Assembly (NCBI RefSeq): GCF_036898095.1
Contig: NC_090759.1
Span: 23,116,403-23,180,402 of the forward strand
DNA: 64,000 nucleotides
Reading direction: 5' to 3'
Source of the DNA: Palaemon carinicauda
Lineage: Eukaryota > Arthropoda > Malacostraca > Decapoda > Palaemonidae
The notes beneath the pieces are model-generated. The model was given only the letters and a program-made list of their open reading frames with translations. It did no database searches and had not been told where the DNA came from. This document shows positions 1-10,729 of this stretch, in pieces; the first letter of the stretch is position 1, and each line of letters opens with the position of its first letter. The translations under genes were made by a program, and so were the position numbers.

Positions 1-129
1 GGACAATTAGCAAAAATCTTCAAGAGATTCTGACAAGGAACAATTATAAAAAATCTAGGAGTCTGTGGACGATGAATGCATTCAAATTCAGATTATAATT
101 TTGCCCTTTTGTTTTACACTTCCCAACTA

Positions 130-240
130 TTTGAGTTTGAAAACACGGGCCTCATGATTAACAAGGTCAAAGGCAGCACTGAAATCGAGGCCAATCATAC
201 CAACTTCCTGACCACACTCAAGTAGTGATAGATAAACAAA
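130..240 (-). pseudogene. Jockey-type LINE reverse transcriptase fragment
   Basis: Minus-strand reading gives a short piece of non-LTR reverse transcriptase box A: MIGLDFSAAFDLVNHEA, then VFKLK and a stop. The same box occurs at 4,703-4,921 (GLDFSVAFDRVNHEA), so both come from one LINE family. About 35 residues are readable and nothing further of the enzyme can be followed either side. In this family the aspartate of FDFSAAFD-type motifs is one of the catalytic metal ligands. This is a dead fragment; the identification rests on the motif only. Confidence 0.6.
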
Positions 241-721
241 CCTTAACCAATCTTTTGAAATATTCTATATGTATTTTATGATGGTTTAAATGAGTTACCC
301 CTAATCCCTTGTTTAATTAATATGTCTAATAAAAGGCAACAGCATAAATATGTTTTTTGCTGGTTTATACATGAGTTTTTATTAACAGAATTATTCTTCT
401 CTTTTTATTTTTTATCTATTCTAATAAGTTATCTTTTTTTTTTTGGAGGGGGGGGGATGTATATTGATAGTCTGGGATCGATATTTTTCGAAACCAAATT
501 TTCTCGGACCCAATTTTCCTAATTTCTCATGTGATATTTCCGATAAAAGGAATTTTCATAAATATTTATATTTTTTTTGCTGTTTATATATATTGGCTTT
601 TTTATTTTTTACCAATAAAATTACTTTTCTATTTTATTTCGCATTGATTCTGATCAGTAAAATTAAGGTTTTCAGGGTCAGTATACAAATAATTTCTGGG
701 ACCGAATTTTCTGGTCACCAT
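241..721. other. A+T-rich spacer, nothing recognised
   Basis: T-rich sequence with short poly-T and one G run near 446-456. Two overlapping open frames (322-522 and 443-748) are low-complexity Phe/Leu/Ile/Tyr strings typical of T-rich DNA and are not supported as genes. Confidence 0.6.
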
Positions 722-724
722 ATA

Positions 725-766
<42 letters not shown>

Positions 767-832
767 TGTGTGTGTATAGGCCTACATGAAAGCACCTACT
801 GTGGGTATGTATACTGTATATCTATCTCTGAA

Positions 833-920
<88 letters not shown>
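722..920. repeat. (TA)n, (GA)n and (TG)n microsatellite cluster
   Basis: A (TA)n run at 722-748 passes directly into (GA)n and then (TG)n by 775. A second, longer (TA)n tract lies at about 832-920 with one short interruption. Adjacent different dinucleotide tracts are typical of slippage-driven compound microsatellites. Confidence 0.9.
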
Positions 921-923
<3 letters not shown>

Positions 924-1559
924 TATAAATATCATTAAATATATATACCATAAACACTATACACTACATAAATACTTGTATATGTGCGTATATACTTATA
1001 TATCTATACATATACTATAGATACAAATATATCATACATGAGTCCATGTATATATATTTACATAAGTATAGATATATACATATATATCATGGGGAAACAC
1101 TAACTGTCTATCCTAAGTACATATATTCATTAACAATCTCTAGAGGTTCGTCCATAACCCTTATTTGTTGTCTGCATTTTCATTGAATATTATCTTAGTT
1201 AACTTGTACTCATTTTCAGTCCTACAGTTAAGGTATTCCCCATTAAATTAAATTCCTACATTTTCCCTATCCAAATGCTTAAAAACTACTACAAGACACG
1301 TTGTAAATTAATTTAGGAATGGAGTTAAATATGAAATGTAGGCCTTAAGCTAGAACTGGGGCATCAAAGGCCATTCAGCGCTATATAATACAAATTAATT
1401 AACCATACCCGGGCACTCACAACCTTATATATCATTTTAACTTGTATAACCAGTCACATAACTTTCATAAAATAATATCTAAATGTAAAATAAGGAGGGA
1501 TTAAAAGGATTAAATAAATAAATTAATAAAATCAATTAAGGCTCATGATATAAACTAAT
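921..1559. other. A+T-rich spacer
   Basis: Sequence rich in TATA/CATA words near the microsatellite, then ordinary A+T-rich DNA. No coding frame, RNA gene or element end recognised. Confidence 0.55.
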
Positions 1560-2930
1560 ACTCTGTATAATTTTTTTTCAAGTTCAGGGTATTACAATTT
1601 TCCCCCAGTATATCTCTTAAAGGTTTGTCCTGGAGAAAATGTGTAGTCATCTGAAGATTAAAAACAGGACAATCTATTTAAATATGTTTGATATCTATTG
1701 TCATTTGACAGGTATTACAAAGAGGGGCCAGTTTCCCTTCACTACTCTTCATTAGATAATTGTAGGTTGCATGTGTATGGTCAATGATATCATCCCTCCT
1801 ACTACAAGAATTACAAGATGACCAGTTATACATTGAAGGGTGGATATGTTTCAATTTCGTATTAGTGGTCAGTTCAGACCATCGAGCTTCTCACTTATTC
1901 TTACAGTGAAAATGTATCTTGCTTTTACAATCATTGTAAGGAATACTTATGGGGGATAGATTAAGTAGCCCTGAAGCTTCCTTGGCTGCCTTATCTACTC
2001 ATTCATTTCCATACACCCAAACGTGGTCAGGGACCCAACAGAAGTGAACACTGACATTTACCCTAGAGTGCAGGGTTACTAACCACTCCTCCACCTCTTG
2101 TACTAGATGATAGCCTGGCATAATTTGTTTGATTTGTCAGACTGCGAGAATTATTGCATACAGCTCAGCAGTAAATACTGAACAAGAGGATGGAGGTTTC
2201 TTTCTAATAACAATATCCCCCACCACAACTGCGCTTCTAACTCCTACCACCAATTTGGAACCACCCGTAAATCATGTTTTCCATAATATTGAGCCGAATG
2301 ATCTAAAAACTCACTTTTCATTACCTTACTGGGTAAGATATTTTTTTCCTCCTGCCATAAAACATACTTTAAAGGGTGGATTACACCAAGGGGCGACTTG
2401 GTATATCCTACCACTGCTATCTGTACTGTAAACAAACTTACTTCACTGGCATCATTTTTCAGCTATACTTCCAAAGGCTTGGGCACTCTTGGTCTGTTAG
2501 GAGCTCGATCTAAAAGAGCCCTAAAATATTGCTGTTAGGATTACTTCTTATACCGAGGGACTTAGCTAAAAACCTCACACTCAACTCCTCTCTGCAGATG
2601 GAAAGGAGAGGCTGCCAGAATCCATATATGTTATAGAAGCTGTCTGAGTAAAGATCTGGCAGTAATTTTAGTCTTTTGGAAGCGTTTTAAACGTTATAGA
2701 TGCTGTCTGAGAAAAGATCTGGCAGTAATTTTAATGTTCTGTATGCATCAGTGCAGATGTGGAACCCCATATTATGAACAACATTAAGATTTTCAAGTAA
2801 AGTCTTAGTAGCTGACCCATAAATTTGACATGCATAGTCTATGTTGCTCAGACACAAAGATATCTCATTCTAAGCAACGTTGTTCTATCAGCACCTCAAT
2901 CAAAATGTGATAAAACTTTCAAAATTAATT
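1560..2930 (-). pseudogene. Jockey-type LINE, 3' part: connection, RNase H, C-terminal zinc-binding tail
   Basis: Read on the minus strand with several frame changes. At 2,880-2,640 the frame gives IDYACQIYGSATKTLL followed by LNVVHNMGFHIC and AYRT, a segment found after the RT palm/thumb of Jockey-like LINEs. At 2,275-2,130 it gives FTGGSK, then SVFTAELYAIILAV, the first half of an RNase H domain; the first catalytic Asp of the usual TDGS is Gly here. HLVQEVEEWLVTLHSR and FCWVPDHVWVYGNE continue the domain. LLNLSPISIPYNDCKSKIH follows, and ISNIFK plus cysteine-containing pieces near 1,690-1,860 form the tail. Stops (for example TGA after ILAV) and frameshifts show long decay. Its RT half is the 4,256-4,930 segment, now separated by an RTE-like piece. 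Confidence 0.7.
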
Positions 2931-3760
2931 TAGAAGAGATGGGGTCTCCCTGACTAGCTCCTTTATCAGTCGGAATTTTATCACATCTTATGTAGTTTTA
3001 AGATTGCTATTCTTCCAATATTGATATCTTCAAGCATTCTAACATAAGATTAGTATATTTCTTGACTTTGAAGGGCTTTCATTACTGCTGAAGTTTTGAC
3101 AATCAAAAGCTTCATCTTAGTCTATCAGTGCCATACATAGTGGTTTGTCATACTCTATTGATTTTTTCCACTGGTTGGTTAATTACATAGATTTTGTCCG
3201 CTATTGAAAACCTGCCTGCTTCTTTTTTTTTTTTTTTTAAAGTCTAGTTGTCTCTCTATTTGGCCTAACATGATCTTTGTAAATAGATTATACATTATTG
3301 AGAGTAAACTTATATGGTGGTAATTTTTCAGGTTTTTTGTTTCTGCCATTTTGGAGAATTAGTATAATCTTACATTTTTCCAAGCAGTAGGTATAAATGT
3401 GTTAAGTTCAGCCAGTTTTACTACTATGAAATCTCTTCCATCTATTTTCAAATCAAATGTTAGGCCATCTTCTCCTGCTACTTTGCCTCTTTTCGTGCCT
3501 TTTATTGCTTCACTTACTTCTACGGTTACTTTTGGTACCGGCGCAGGTGTTTCGTTATTTTTATTGGCAAAATTATTTCTTATATCACTATTGTATAGAA
3601 ATCTTTTGCAATATTTATCACTCCATCACTTTTGTTGAGATTTCCATTGATGTTATTTAAAAGAAAATCTCTGTTGGTGCCCTGTTCCACGTATTCTTTT
3701 AATTGATGAATGATTTTTCCTTCCTTTGGTGCTTCTTCACTTTTGGTCTGGTTGTATTTA
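2930..3760 (-). pseudogene. RTE-like LINE reverse transcriptase fragment
   Basis: A different non-LTR RT from its flanks, also on the minus strand. Readable blocks in order are RGKVAGEDGLTFDLK, AWKNVRLY, NLKNYHHISLLSIMYNLFTK, IERQLDF, then EAGRFSIADKIYVINQ, PLCMALID with DEAFD (box A), and KGASQGDPISSKLI (the usual GVRQGD(T)ISPKLF box). A poly-A tract (T on the plus strand, 3,222-3,239) replaces the PREQ residues before AGF. The YxDD catalytic box is absent because the sequence switches to Jockey-type protein at about 2,930. Multiple stops and frameshifts. The sequence continues less clearly to about 3,930 (LEVGGKV-like words). Confidence 0.6.
3222..3239. repeat. Poly-T tract inside the LINE remnant
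   Basis: A T homopolymer of about 18 bases interrupting the minus-strand RT frame just before its AGF motif. Probably replication slippage. Confidence 0.8.
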
Positions 3761-4044
3761 CAAATGTCATGGGGTTTTAGTTAGTTCATTGTTTTGGATT
3801 GTTCTCCTAATTTTGTTTCATCTCTTAATTTTACCCTTTTCAACTTTTCCACCTACCTCTTGTGCTGATTCCAATACACATTTGGTTAAATAGTTGTTCA
3901 TTGACTTGCCCAATGTAGCTGGGAGTGCCTATTTTGTATTATTAAACCTAAACTCAACAGATTTTCTCTTTATCATTTTTTAGTCTAGGAAGATCTGAAT
4001 GCAAAGGATGGTCAGATTTATGAAAAATCACAATCTTATGCCAC

Positions 4045-4254
4045 ATGCTAAAAGAACTAAGTGAACGATTATGCCAGAGATTAATATCTAGGAGTAAGAA
4101 ATTTAACATACAGCAAGTTCTTGACCAACAACTTAAGATGAGATTTGATAGTTACAGATCAGACAGGACAACAATACTCGAAACAAGACAAAATGAAAGA
4201 ATTAAAACACTTCAGAAAAGATTGATAACCGAAAATGTTAAGACTTCTCGATAA
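4045..4254 (+). CDS. Unidentified 69-codon open frame, probably a mobile-element remnant
   Basis: A small plus-strand frame beginning MLKELSERLCQ and ending NVKTSR. The translation is strongly charged, Arg/Lys/Gln/Glu-rich and likely helical, and its composition looks more like real protein than the surrounding A+T-rich frames. It lies between the RTE-like fragment and the Jockey RT fragment, both on the opposite strand. No start context, splice site or family motif was recognised. It may be a piece of another retroelement's structural protein; it may also be chance. Confidence 0.25.
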   Translation: MLKELSERLCQRLISRSKKFNIQQVLDQQLKMRFDSYRSDRTTILETRQNERIKTLQKRLITENVKTSR

Positions 4255-4255
4255 G

Positions 4256-4930
4256 CTATTTTGGTGAAATTGAAGAAAGAACAGGCTGAATTTGTTTCTC
4301 AAAAGTAAATATGCTATCATGAATCCCGCCTAAAATTTTAAGAGAGTCGTACACAGTTAAGCAAACATTATCAATGCCGAAATCTGCGTTCAGGAACCAC
4401 TGTCCTTTGAGTTTTGTTACTTCAACTTCAAACCTCATAATTTGCACCATGCACAAATTTTAGCTAGATTTCTATTAAGGGACTCAAAAATCCCAGATGT
4501 ACATTCAAGAGATGGAATTAAAGCAAAGAGTATGGCATCATCTACACATGCAACACGCTTGTTTTCGAGGCTAAAAACCTGTTTGTAGCAACGAAAAGCA
4601 ATGGGCCAAGAACATTACCCTGAGGAACACCATGTACCACATTCTTATACTCATTATAGTGCCCATCAACTACAACTATGTCATCTATAACTAAACATAA
4701 ATTCAATGATGATGATAAAAAATTCCACCAACTCCTAAATGTTTGAAATCGAAAACAAAAGCCTCATGATTAACACGGTCAAATGCAACACTAAAATCAA
4801 GGCCAATCATACAAAACTCAATGACCAGAATCAATGGATTTCTGTACAGCGTTGGAGATTGTAAGAAGGGCATCACATGCCCTACTTCTTTACGAAAACC
4901 AAATTGCAAACTGGGGAACATATAGGATAT
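4256..4930 (-). pseudogene. Jockey-type LINE reverse transcriptase, palm and fingers
   Basis: Minus strand, upstream half of the LINE whose 3' half is at 1,560-2,930. In order: SLQFGFRKEVGH (GFR box), MIGLDFSVAFDRVNHEA with FKHLGVGG (box A), GVPQGNVLGPLLF at about 4,593-4,631 (box B), and ENKRVACVDDAIL at about 4,528-4,560. The last is the catalytic YADD box with Tyr-Ala replaced by Cys-Val and both aspartates kept. GIDNVCLTVYDSLKILGGI with DSIFTFEKQI (about 4,256-4,380) is the following segment. Frame breaks lie between these blocks. Function in an intact copy would be target-primed reverse transcription; this copy is dead. Confidence 0.75.
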
Positions 4931-5039
4931 GTATCATATACGTAGAACATAATTAAAGTATAAATATACTGCATTGTAAACATACATATTACATATAGAA
5001 TTCATATAAAATATATACATATATATGCATACAGGATAC

Positions 5040-5072
5040 ACACAAATATACACACAATATATATATATATAT

Positions 5073-5147
<75 letters not shown>

Positions 5148-5150
5148 TAC

Positions 5151-5189
<39 letters not shown>

Positions 5190-5192
5190 GAA

Positions 5193-5275
<83 letters not shown>
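5040..5275. repeat. (TA)n microsatellite with a short (CA)n
   Basis: Nearly continuous TA dinucleotides with a short ACACAC stretch near 5,075. It abuts the left end of the MULE-like element at about 5,285. Tyr-Ile repeat frames predicted here are artefacts. Confidence 0.95.
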
Positions 5276-5276
<1 letters not shown>

Positions 5277-5286
5277 TATGCAGAAA

Positions 5287-5407
5287 TTTCGTCGAAAGAC
5301 AATTGGTAGAATGACAACTCGTCGAATGACAATTTGTTGAAATGACAGTTCGTCAAAATGACAATTCGTCGAACTGACAATTCGTCAAACTGACGATTCG
5401 TCGAAAT
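5287..5407 (+). repeat. Left inverted minisatellite of the MULE-like element
   Basis: Tandem degenerate ~16-bp units, for example TGACAATTCGTCGAAC and TGACAGTTCGTCAAAA. Its reverse complement forms the right end. Confidence 0.8.
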
Positions 5408-5547
5408 GAATGGTAGTTTGAAATAATTTCTATTTCTCTTTTTAAGTATCTAATATCAATCATTCCACTATAGCCCATGAGCTAAATGGAATACATCAAG
5501 ACCGAGCTAGGTGTTAGAAAACTTTTGCATGAAGGTCTTACACAATT

Positions 5548-6070
5548 GATAAGATACATTGTGATAAAACATACTCGAGATGTGAAAAACGGAGTGAGTG
5601 TGGAGCAAGATTACAAACTATTAATGATGTGATTCAAGGAAATCCTTCACGGGATTACCATCCGCCAAATGATACTCGAAATGCTGCCTTGTAATTTGTA
5701 AATGAAATTAAGCAAAGTGCTTGTGAAACCGAATAGGTGACTGGCTGCATAGTATATAATGCAACATGTGAATAGTTAAACGACCGTACAAGAAGATCAA
5801 GACTTAAACGTTACGACAAGAGGTTAGAATTTTAAGTTGTCTGAAGACGAAAATGTGACTATTTATGGAACTGCTAGAAATTTGACCTTTTACCCCAAAT
5901 CTGTATTTGGTTTTGTGATGGCACATTTGACTGCACTCCAGTTAATTCACAGTTGTGTACACTATCCATGCTCTAATTGCTAAAAATAAAACCTTACCAT
6001 TGCTATACTTTGTGTCGGGCTCAAAGGACGAAGAAACTAATAACAGTATATTCACATTTATAAATCAAAG
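5548..6070 (+). pseudogene. FLYWCH-MULE transposase remnant
   Basis: From 5,548 the plus strand reads DKIHCDKTYSRCEKRSECGA and then RLQTINDVI, matching a FLYWCH-type zinc finger: the Tyr-x-Arg-Cys core, a second Cys, and a later DYHPPND where the family has its His. NAAL*FVNEIKQSACETE follows with an in-frame stop. WFCDGTFDCTPV occurs at about 5,905-5,940 (GAT codon 5,917-5,919). DGTF is the first catalytic Asp block of MULE transposases. After a frameshift, NKTLPLLYFVSGSKDEET and NSIFTFIN correspond to the block after the first Asp. Later DDE residues are missing. An intact protein would bind the terminal repeats and cut the element out; this one is dead by stops, frameshift and truncation. 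Confidence 0.65.
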
Positions 6071-6111
6071 TCGAAGCTTGAATGTTTTATCCATTATCAT
6101 AGACTATGGAC

Positions 6112-6205
6112 AATTCGCCCAATTGTCATTTTGACGAATTGTCATTTCGACGAATTGTCATTCGACGAGTTGTCATTCTACTAATTGTGTTTCGACCAGT
6201 AGTCA
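6112..6205 (-). repeat. Right inverted minisatellite of the MULE-like element
   Basis: About six degenerate units reading GAATTGTCATTTCGAC on the plus strand, inverse of those at 5,287-5,407. Confidence 0.8.
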
Positions 6206-6214
6206 GGCTACCAT

Positions 6215-6295
6215 ATATATAAATAAATACAAATAAATATATATATATATATATATGTACTGTGTATATATAATATATATATATATATATATGTA

Positions 6296-6332
<37 letters not shown>

Positions 6333-6422
6333 TAAATAAATACAAATAAATATATATATATATATATATATAAATATAAATAAATACAAATAAATATATA
6401 TATATATACAGTATGTACTGTG

Positions 6423-6478
<56 letters not shown>

Positions 6479-6504
6479 TGTATATATATATATATATATA
6501 TGTA

Positions 6505-6540
<36 letters not shown>

Positions 6541-6560
6541 TGTGTGTATATATATATGTA

Positions 6561-6610
<50 letters not shown>

Positions 6611-6707
6611 TGTGTATATATATAAATATATATATGTATATATATATGTGCTGTGTATATATATAAATATATATATGTATATATATATGTACTGTGTATA
6701 TATATAA

Positions 6708-6760
<53 letters not shown>
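6215..6760. repeat. Long (TA)n array with regularly placed GTACTGT interruptions
   Basis: About 545 bp of TA dinucleotides interrupted by recurrent TATGTACTGTATATA and AAATACAAATAAATATA words. The repeated interruptions show higher-order duplication of larger blocks, not just dinucleotide slippage. Tyr/Ile frames of 70-213 codons here are artefacts. Confidence 0.95.
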
Positions 6761-6762
<2 letters not shown>

Positions 6763-6769
6763 CACACTT

Positions 6770-8032
6770 TTCTTGTTAGCCAGCATTCATTATGTCATCT
6801 TAATATTTCGAATAGTTTTTACACTGGAGTCCTATACCCTCAAAGCGTAAGCAATTTGGAGGGGTAAAACTATTTTAAAGAATCAATATAATGTGAAAGA
6901 CTAATAAGGTAGGAAATATAGAAATGAAAATCGATTTAGAAAAAAAATATTTTAACACAATTATTTAACACACTGAATTTACCAGTTAACAGAAAATACT
7001 ATCGCTAACTATAAGTGAATTTTGCTAAAATTATCACCATAAAAAAAGGAAGAAATAAGACTAAAGCATAATTTCCTTTGGCATTCCATGGTTCCTTAAA
7101 AGGCTAAAAGGAGAATGTGGTAGGATTTTAAGTCCCTGTAAGCCATCGCCAACGCCAAGAAACTTGATGTTTAAAGGTTTCTTGGAAATTTAAGTGGCTC
7201 CTCGCCATCTCTTCGGGGATCCTTAAATTGCATGTTTGTGGGACTAAATTTCGCTCTTCCTTTCGACAGTAGACTACAAGTCTCAATATTTCGCAGCGTT
7301 ATATTTCCTCGAAGGTAATTCCACCATAACGTATTCTAAGTTCGAAGTTGTAAAATACACTGTAGCGACGGGGTGATTAGACCCAAATAATTGTGTAATA
7401 TTTTTCGGGAAAGCCATTTTCGAGGATGAAATTTATTTCTTAACGTTTCCAGCAAATTGTTGGAACGTTTAAGAGTTTGGCTTCATAAATGATTCTTACT
7501 GGCATTGGGGTTGAAGGGTTAGTTATGTTTAACTATACAAAATACATGGTACTCTCTTAAACTACCCTTTTATTAGCAAGACGGTATTTTGTTTGTATTC
7601 CTAAAGGCTTCACATTGATTGATTTCGTATTCCTATTTTCTCACTACTGTTTCAGTTGCAAATATTTTTGTTTGTTTGATTACCCAATTTAGCTTTTTTT
7701 TTTTTTTTACCGATTCGTATTTTCTCTAACACTGTTCATGTGTCATTTTATGATTAGTTATTTTTCTATTTTGTTCAAAAACATTTTCTGATAACTCTTT
7801 AGATGGTTATTTTGTATTTTCCTTTGTTCTAGGATGGATTCCTTTTTGAAGAACATGTTCACTGATTTCTAATTCACATTTTTTTTTTAATATCAACGAT
7901 ATTTCACTAGAAACACCGTTACACTACAAATTAATTTCAATTTTCCAGTCTTCAAAATTTTAAGAACCTAAAATAAGCACTCCCCAAGAGAGATTAGTTC
8001 ACCAAACTTTCAACTGGGCTTCACAAGGCACT
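6770..8032. other. A+T-rich spacer, nothing recognised
   Basis: No convincing coding frame, RNA gene or repeat end. A poly-T tract lies near 7,696-7,710. Confidence 0.5.
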
Positions 8033-8155
8033 AGAAGATTTGGAAGCCCTAGGCCTGCATGGCTGAGGGGTATGAAGCGTGAAGTAGGAGATGAGGAATG
8101 GAGAAGCATTGATTTAAAAGCTCAAGATAGAGACGACAGGCGAAACCGGAAAAAA
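8033..8155 (+). pseudogene. LINE C-terminal tail fragment
   Basis: The plus strand reads GSPRPAWLRGMKREVGD, then EEWRSIDLKAQDRDD and an arginine-rich end. This resembles the extreme C-terminus of RTE-type LINE polyproteins, where a G[RK]P..W..[GD] word is followed by an A.DR..W[RK] word. A similar ending (AQNRKRWKRIIRNGDPI) closes the element at 44,420-47,445. Nothing of the reverse transcriptase is visible upstream, so this is a 5'-truncated copy or chance survivor. Confidence 0.45.
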
Positions 8156-8169
8156 ATTAAAAGATAGGT

Positions 8170-9450
8170 TAATATGTAGAACAAATAAAAGTTCTAATAA
8201 TCAAAATATAGATATATCACAACGTACATTCTAAATGATAGGAGAAAAGCTATGCTGATTACTGAAGCATAACCATAATATGTCGTGTAAATTTAAATCT
8301 GGACATATGTAGTAGTCCTACCATATCACTAGAATACATATACGAACCTTAAAAATATGATAGTCAAGTAAGGACAAACATCAGAAGCAGAAGTCAACCA
8401 ATGTTTGAAAAGTAAGTTCTGACAATGGCTTAACACAGTACACAGTATACTTTTGTGTACAATAAAAATGTCAAACACGAGGATGTCAAATTATAAGAAG
8501 TGTTTATGAGACGAATAGAAACCATGTCTAGATGAGAAATGGTGAACGAAGTAATGGCAAAACAGAAATAGGTATTATGAATTTAAGAAGAAAAGTGGAC
8601 GGAACTACGAATCAAACACTAATTTTACATTCAACGAGAATAGAAAACAATTCTTCAGGAAAACATTTTTTGTTCTCCTCTCTTGCCTTTGCAATGATTG
8701 ATGAGATTCAAATATGAGTAGAATCTAATGAATAAAAGACAAATATGTCATACCGAGAACATTATTGTAAAACACTTGAGTATAATACGGAGAATTTTTC
8801 AATACCACACTGCTAAGAGAGAATTATGGTAAACATATTTAGTATACCGCCGTTAAGCCTCATCCATATTGGACTTATTCTAAAAAAAGTAAAAGAAAAA
8901 AGGGCAAGGCAAAAAATCAAACTTCTCAGTATTTAAATTGCTGTACATAGCATGTCAGCAAAAAGTCGCATTGCAAATTCAGTACAAATCTAGTAATTCC
9001 AATAATGTAAAACAAGGTTTTGTGGTGTGTTCATGACCACGTAACAGGTTTCTTAGTCGCATACCAACTGAAAGCACAGTCAACTCCAAGGTATGTCATT
9101 TCCCACTTAAATCATACATGTACTTAACTGACGATACTGTGATTTTAAAATCTACCAACTACATCCTATTGAAAATTTTGTATCGGCAATAAACATTCCG
9201 GATATTCAGATCTATGGGTAATTCACAATACCTTTATACAGAATTTTCAGATCTTGGGTAACTCACAACCACTTTGTTATTCTTCTAAAACATAAATATG
9301 CATGCCCCATCTTTACGCCTTTCTTTTCTTCACTGTATAATGTATAAATATACTTAGTAAGCGGCAACAGCAACTTATAATTTGATCATCATCATTGCAA
9401 TCTCCATTCTAGGACTGGAAGGGGTGGGCGACATCAAAGTTTGCGGAGCC
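8170..9450. other. A+T-rich spacer, nothing recognised
   Basis: Ordinary A+T-rich DNA. A 61-codon frame at 8,532-8,717 has no recognisable feature. Confidence 0.5.
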
Positions 9451-9664
9451 ACTATAGTCGACACAGAGATTCCAGGCAAAATAAGCCCCACCCTCTGATG
9501 ATGTCATAGCCAATTATGTTGTCTCTCGGGTTAACAGAGGTTAGTATAGTTTGAAATTTGTAATGGGACACACTGCGACCACTGCTAACAAGGGAGACAA
9601 TGTGATTTATGACATCATCAGAGGGTGGGCCTTATTTTACCGGGACTCTTTGTGGTGACTATAG
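9451..9664. repeat. Fold-back (inverted-repeat) element
   Basis: Arms at 9,451-9,528 and 9,591-9,664 are imperfect reverse complements. The left arm carries CACCCTCTGATGATGTCAT and the right arm ATGACATCATCAGAGGGTG; the outer edges read ACTATAGTC and GACTATAG. The loop is about 62 bp. The structure fits a short MITE or fold-back transposon; no target duplication was identified with confidence. The 107-codon frame 9,625-9,948 begins inside the right arm and is probably not a gene. Confidence 0.7.
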
Positions 9665-10729
9665 GTTTGCTTCCATATACCATTATGAATCATTGCCACA
9701 CAATGTCACTATCTTTGTTAATGTTATTAGTTTTAAGAATTCACAAAATATGTGTTCTAGAAGCATCAGGAAAATTAACTGAAGTAATATCAAATACAGA
9801 CTCAAAAGAAGTGTACAAAGCAATAATACTAAGAAATGAAGATTCAGAAACATTTGCTTCTCAGAAGACAACAGTGCAGTGCACTGCGGTGCGGAAAGGA
9901 AAAATGGAGGACGTTTTGAGACTACAACAAGATATATGCAAGACGTAAAATTGAAAATTCCACAGAATGGAATATTTCAAGTAATACCCGGCTTACATCA
10001 TTAATTGGTTCAAAGAGAATCGAGATTAAGTCAATTTTCAACATAGTTCGGACTTTCACCCCAAAAAAAGTGGTTTAAACTGCATATTCCCCATTAGTAA
10101 TGAACACGAAAAAATACCTATAACATGTATTCCCAGTGAAGTACAGTACAGCACTTCATTGTTATTCTACGATGTATAAACTTGTGTAAAGTCGAGTAAA
10201 ACAGCGAAATGTGTATTTTACTTTGGTTTTAGATACTTACGGATAACCGATGTTAATTCGTAATTGATGTATGCTGAACCGAAGTAAAGATGGGTACTGT
10301 ATTGCTGTACATGAAAATGAGATCCTGGAGAAAAGACTTCTTAACTATTATAATGAATTTAAAATAAAAATCCTGCACAGTATATAATTTAGTCAAGTAC
10401 ACAATGTAATTTTGCAATTTTTTTTTTTGTGAAGATTATTAAAACCATACATTTTCGGAAAATATTGTATAAGCCAGCAGAAAATCATTGTCTCCATTTA
10501 ATTTGTCCTGATACTTATATGGCTGCCATATTGTATTTTAAAAAATAGCTACTGTAAATGAAGGTTCTTGTCAATATATCAACTTCTAAATGACCTAGAG
10601 CCATTTGTTTTAAATAAAGGAAGAACTAAAGTTTACACCAAAGAGTGGCAAATTTAAGGGTAGCACACCATTCAGGTTCCTGGGTTATAAAAGAAAGGGG
10701 GCTTTCTATGGTCAAAATGTATTCCTTTT
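9665..10729. other. A+T-rich spacer
   Basis: No supported gene. A poly-T tract occurs near 10,421-10,430. The frame that runs in from the fold-back element ends at 9,948 and has no recognised motif. Confidence 0.5.

Larger units (their letters stand above)
5285..6212 (+). mobile_element. Decayed MULE-like DNA transposon with minisatellite terminal inverted repeats
   Basis: Both ends are clusters of a ~16-bp motif around AATTCGTCGAAATGAC. On the left (about 5,287-5,407) there are roughly eight degenerate units in one orientation. On the right (about 6,112-6,205) there are about six in the opposite orientation. Between them lie remnants of a FLYWCH/MULE transposase on the plus strand. The total is about 930 bp, shorter than an autonomous element, so the interior is deleted. 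(TA)n arrays touch both sides, which hides any target duplication. Confidence 0.65.

Noticed and set aside
5025..6850. Long Tyr/Ile open frames (also at 22.2-22.6, 24.1-24.6, 26.8-27.1 and 34.9-35.4 kb)
   Set aside because: They are translations of (TA)n microsatellites, open on both strands by composition.
9625..9948. 107-codon plus-strand frame as a small gene
   Set aside because: It starts inside a fold-back element arm and shows no motif, splice signal or upstream context.
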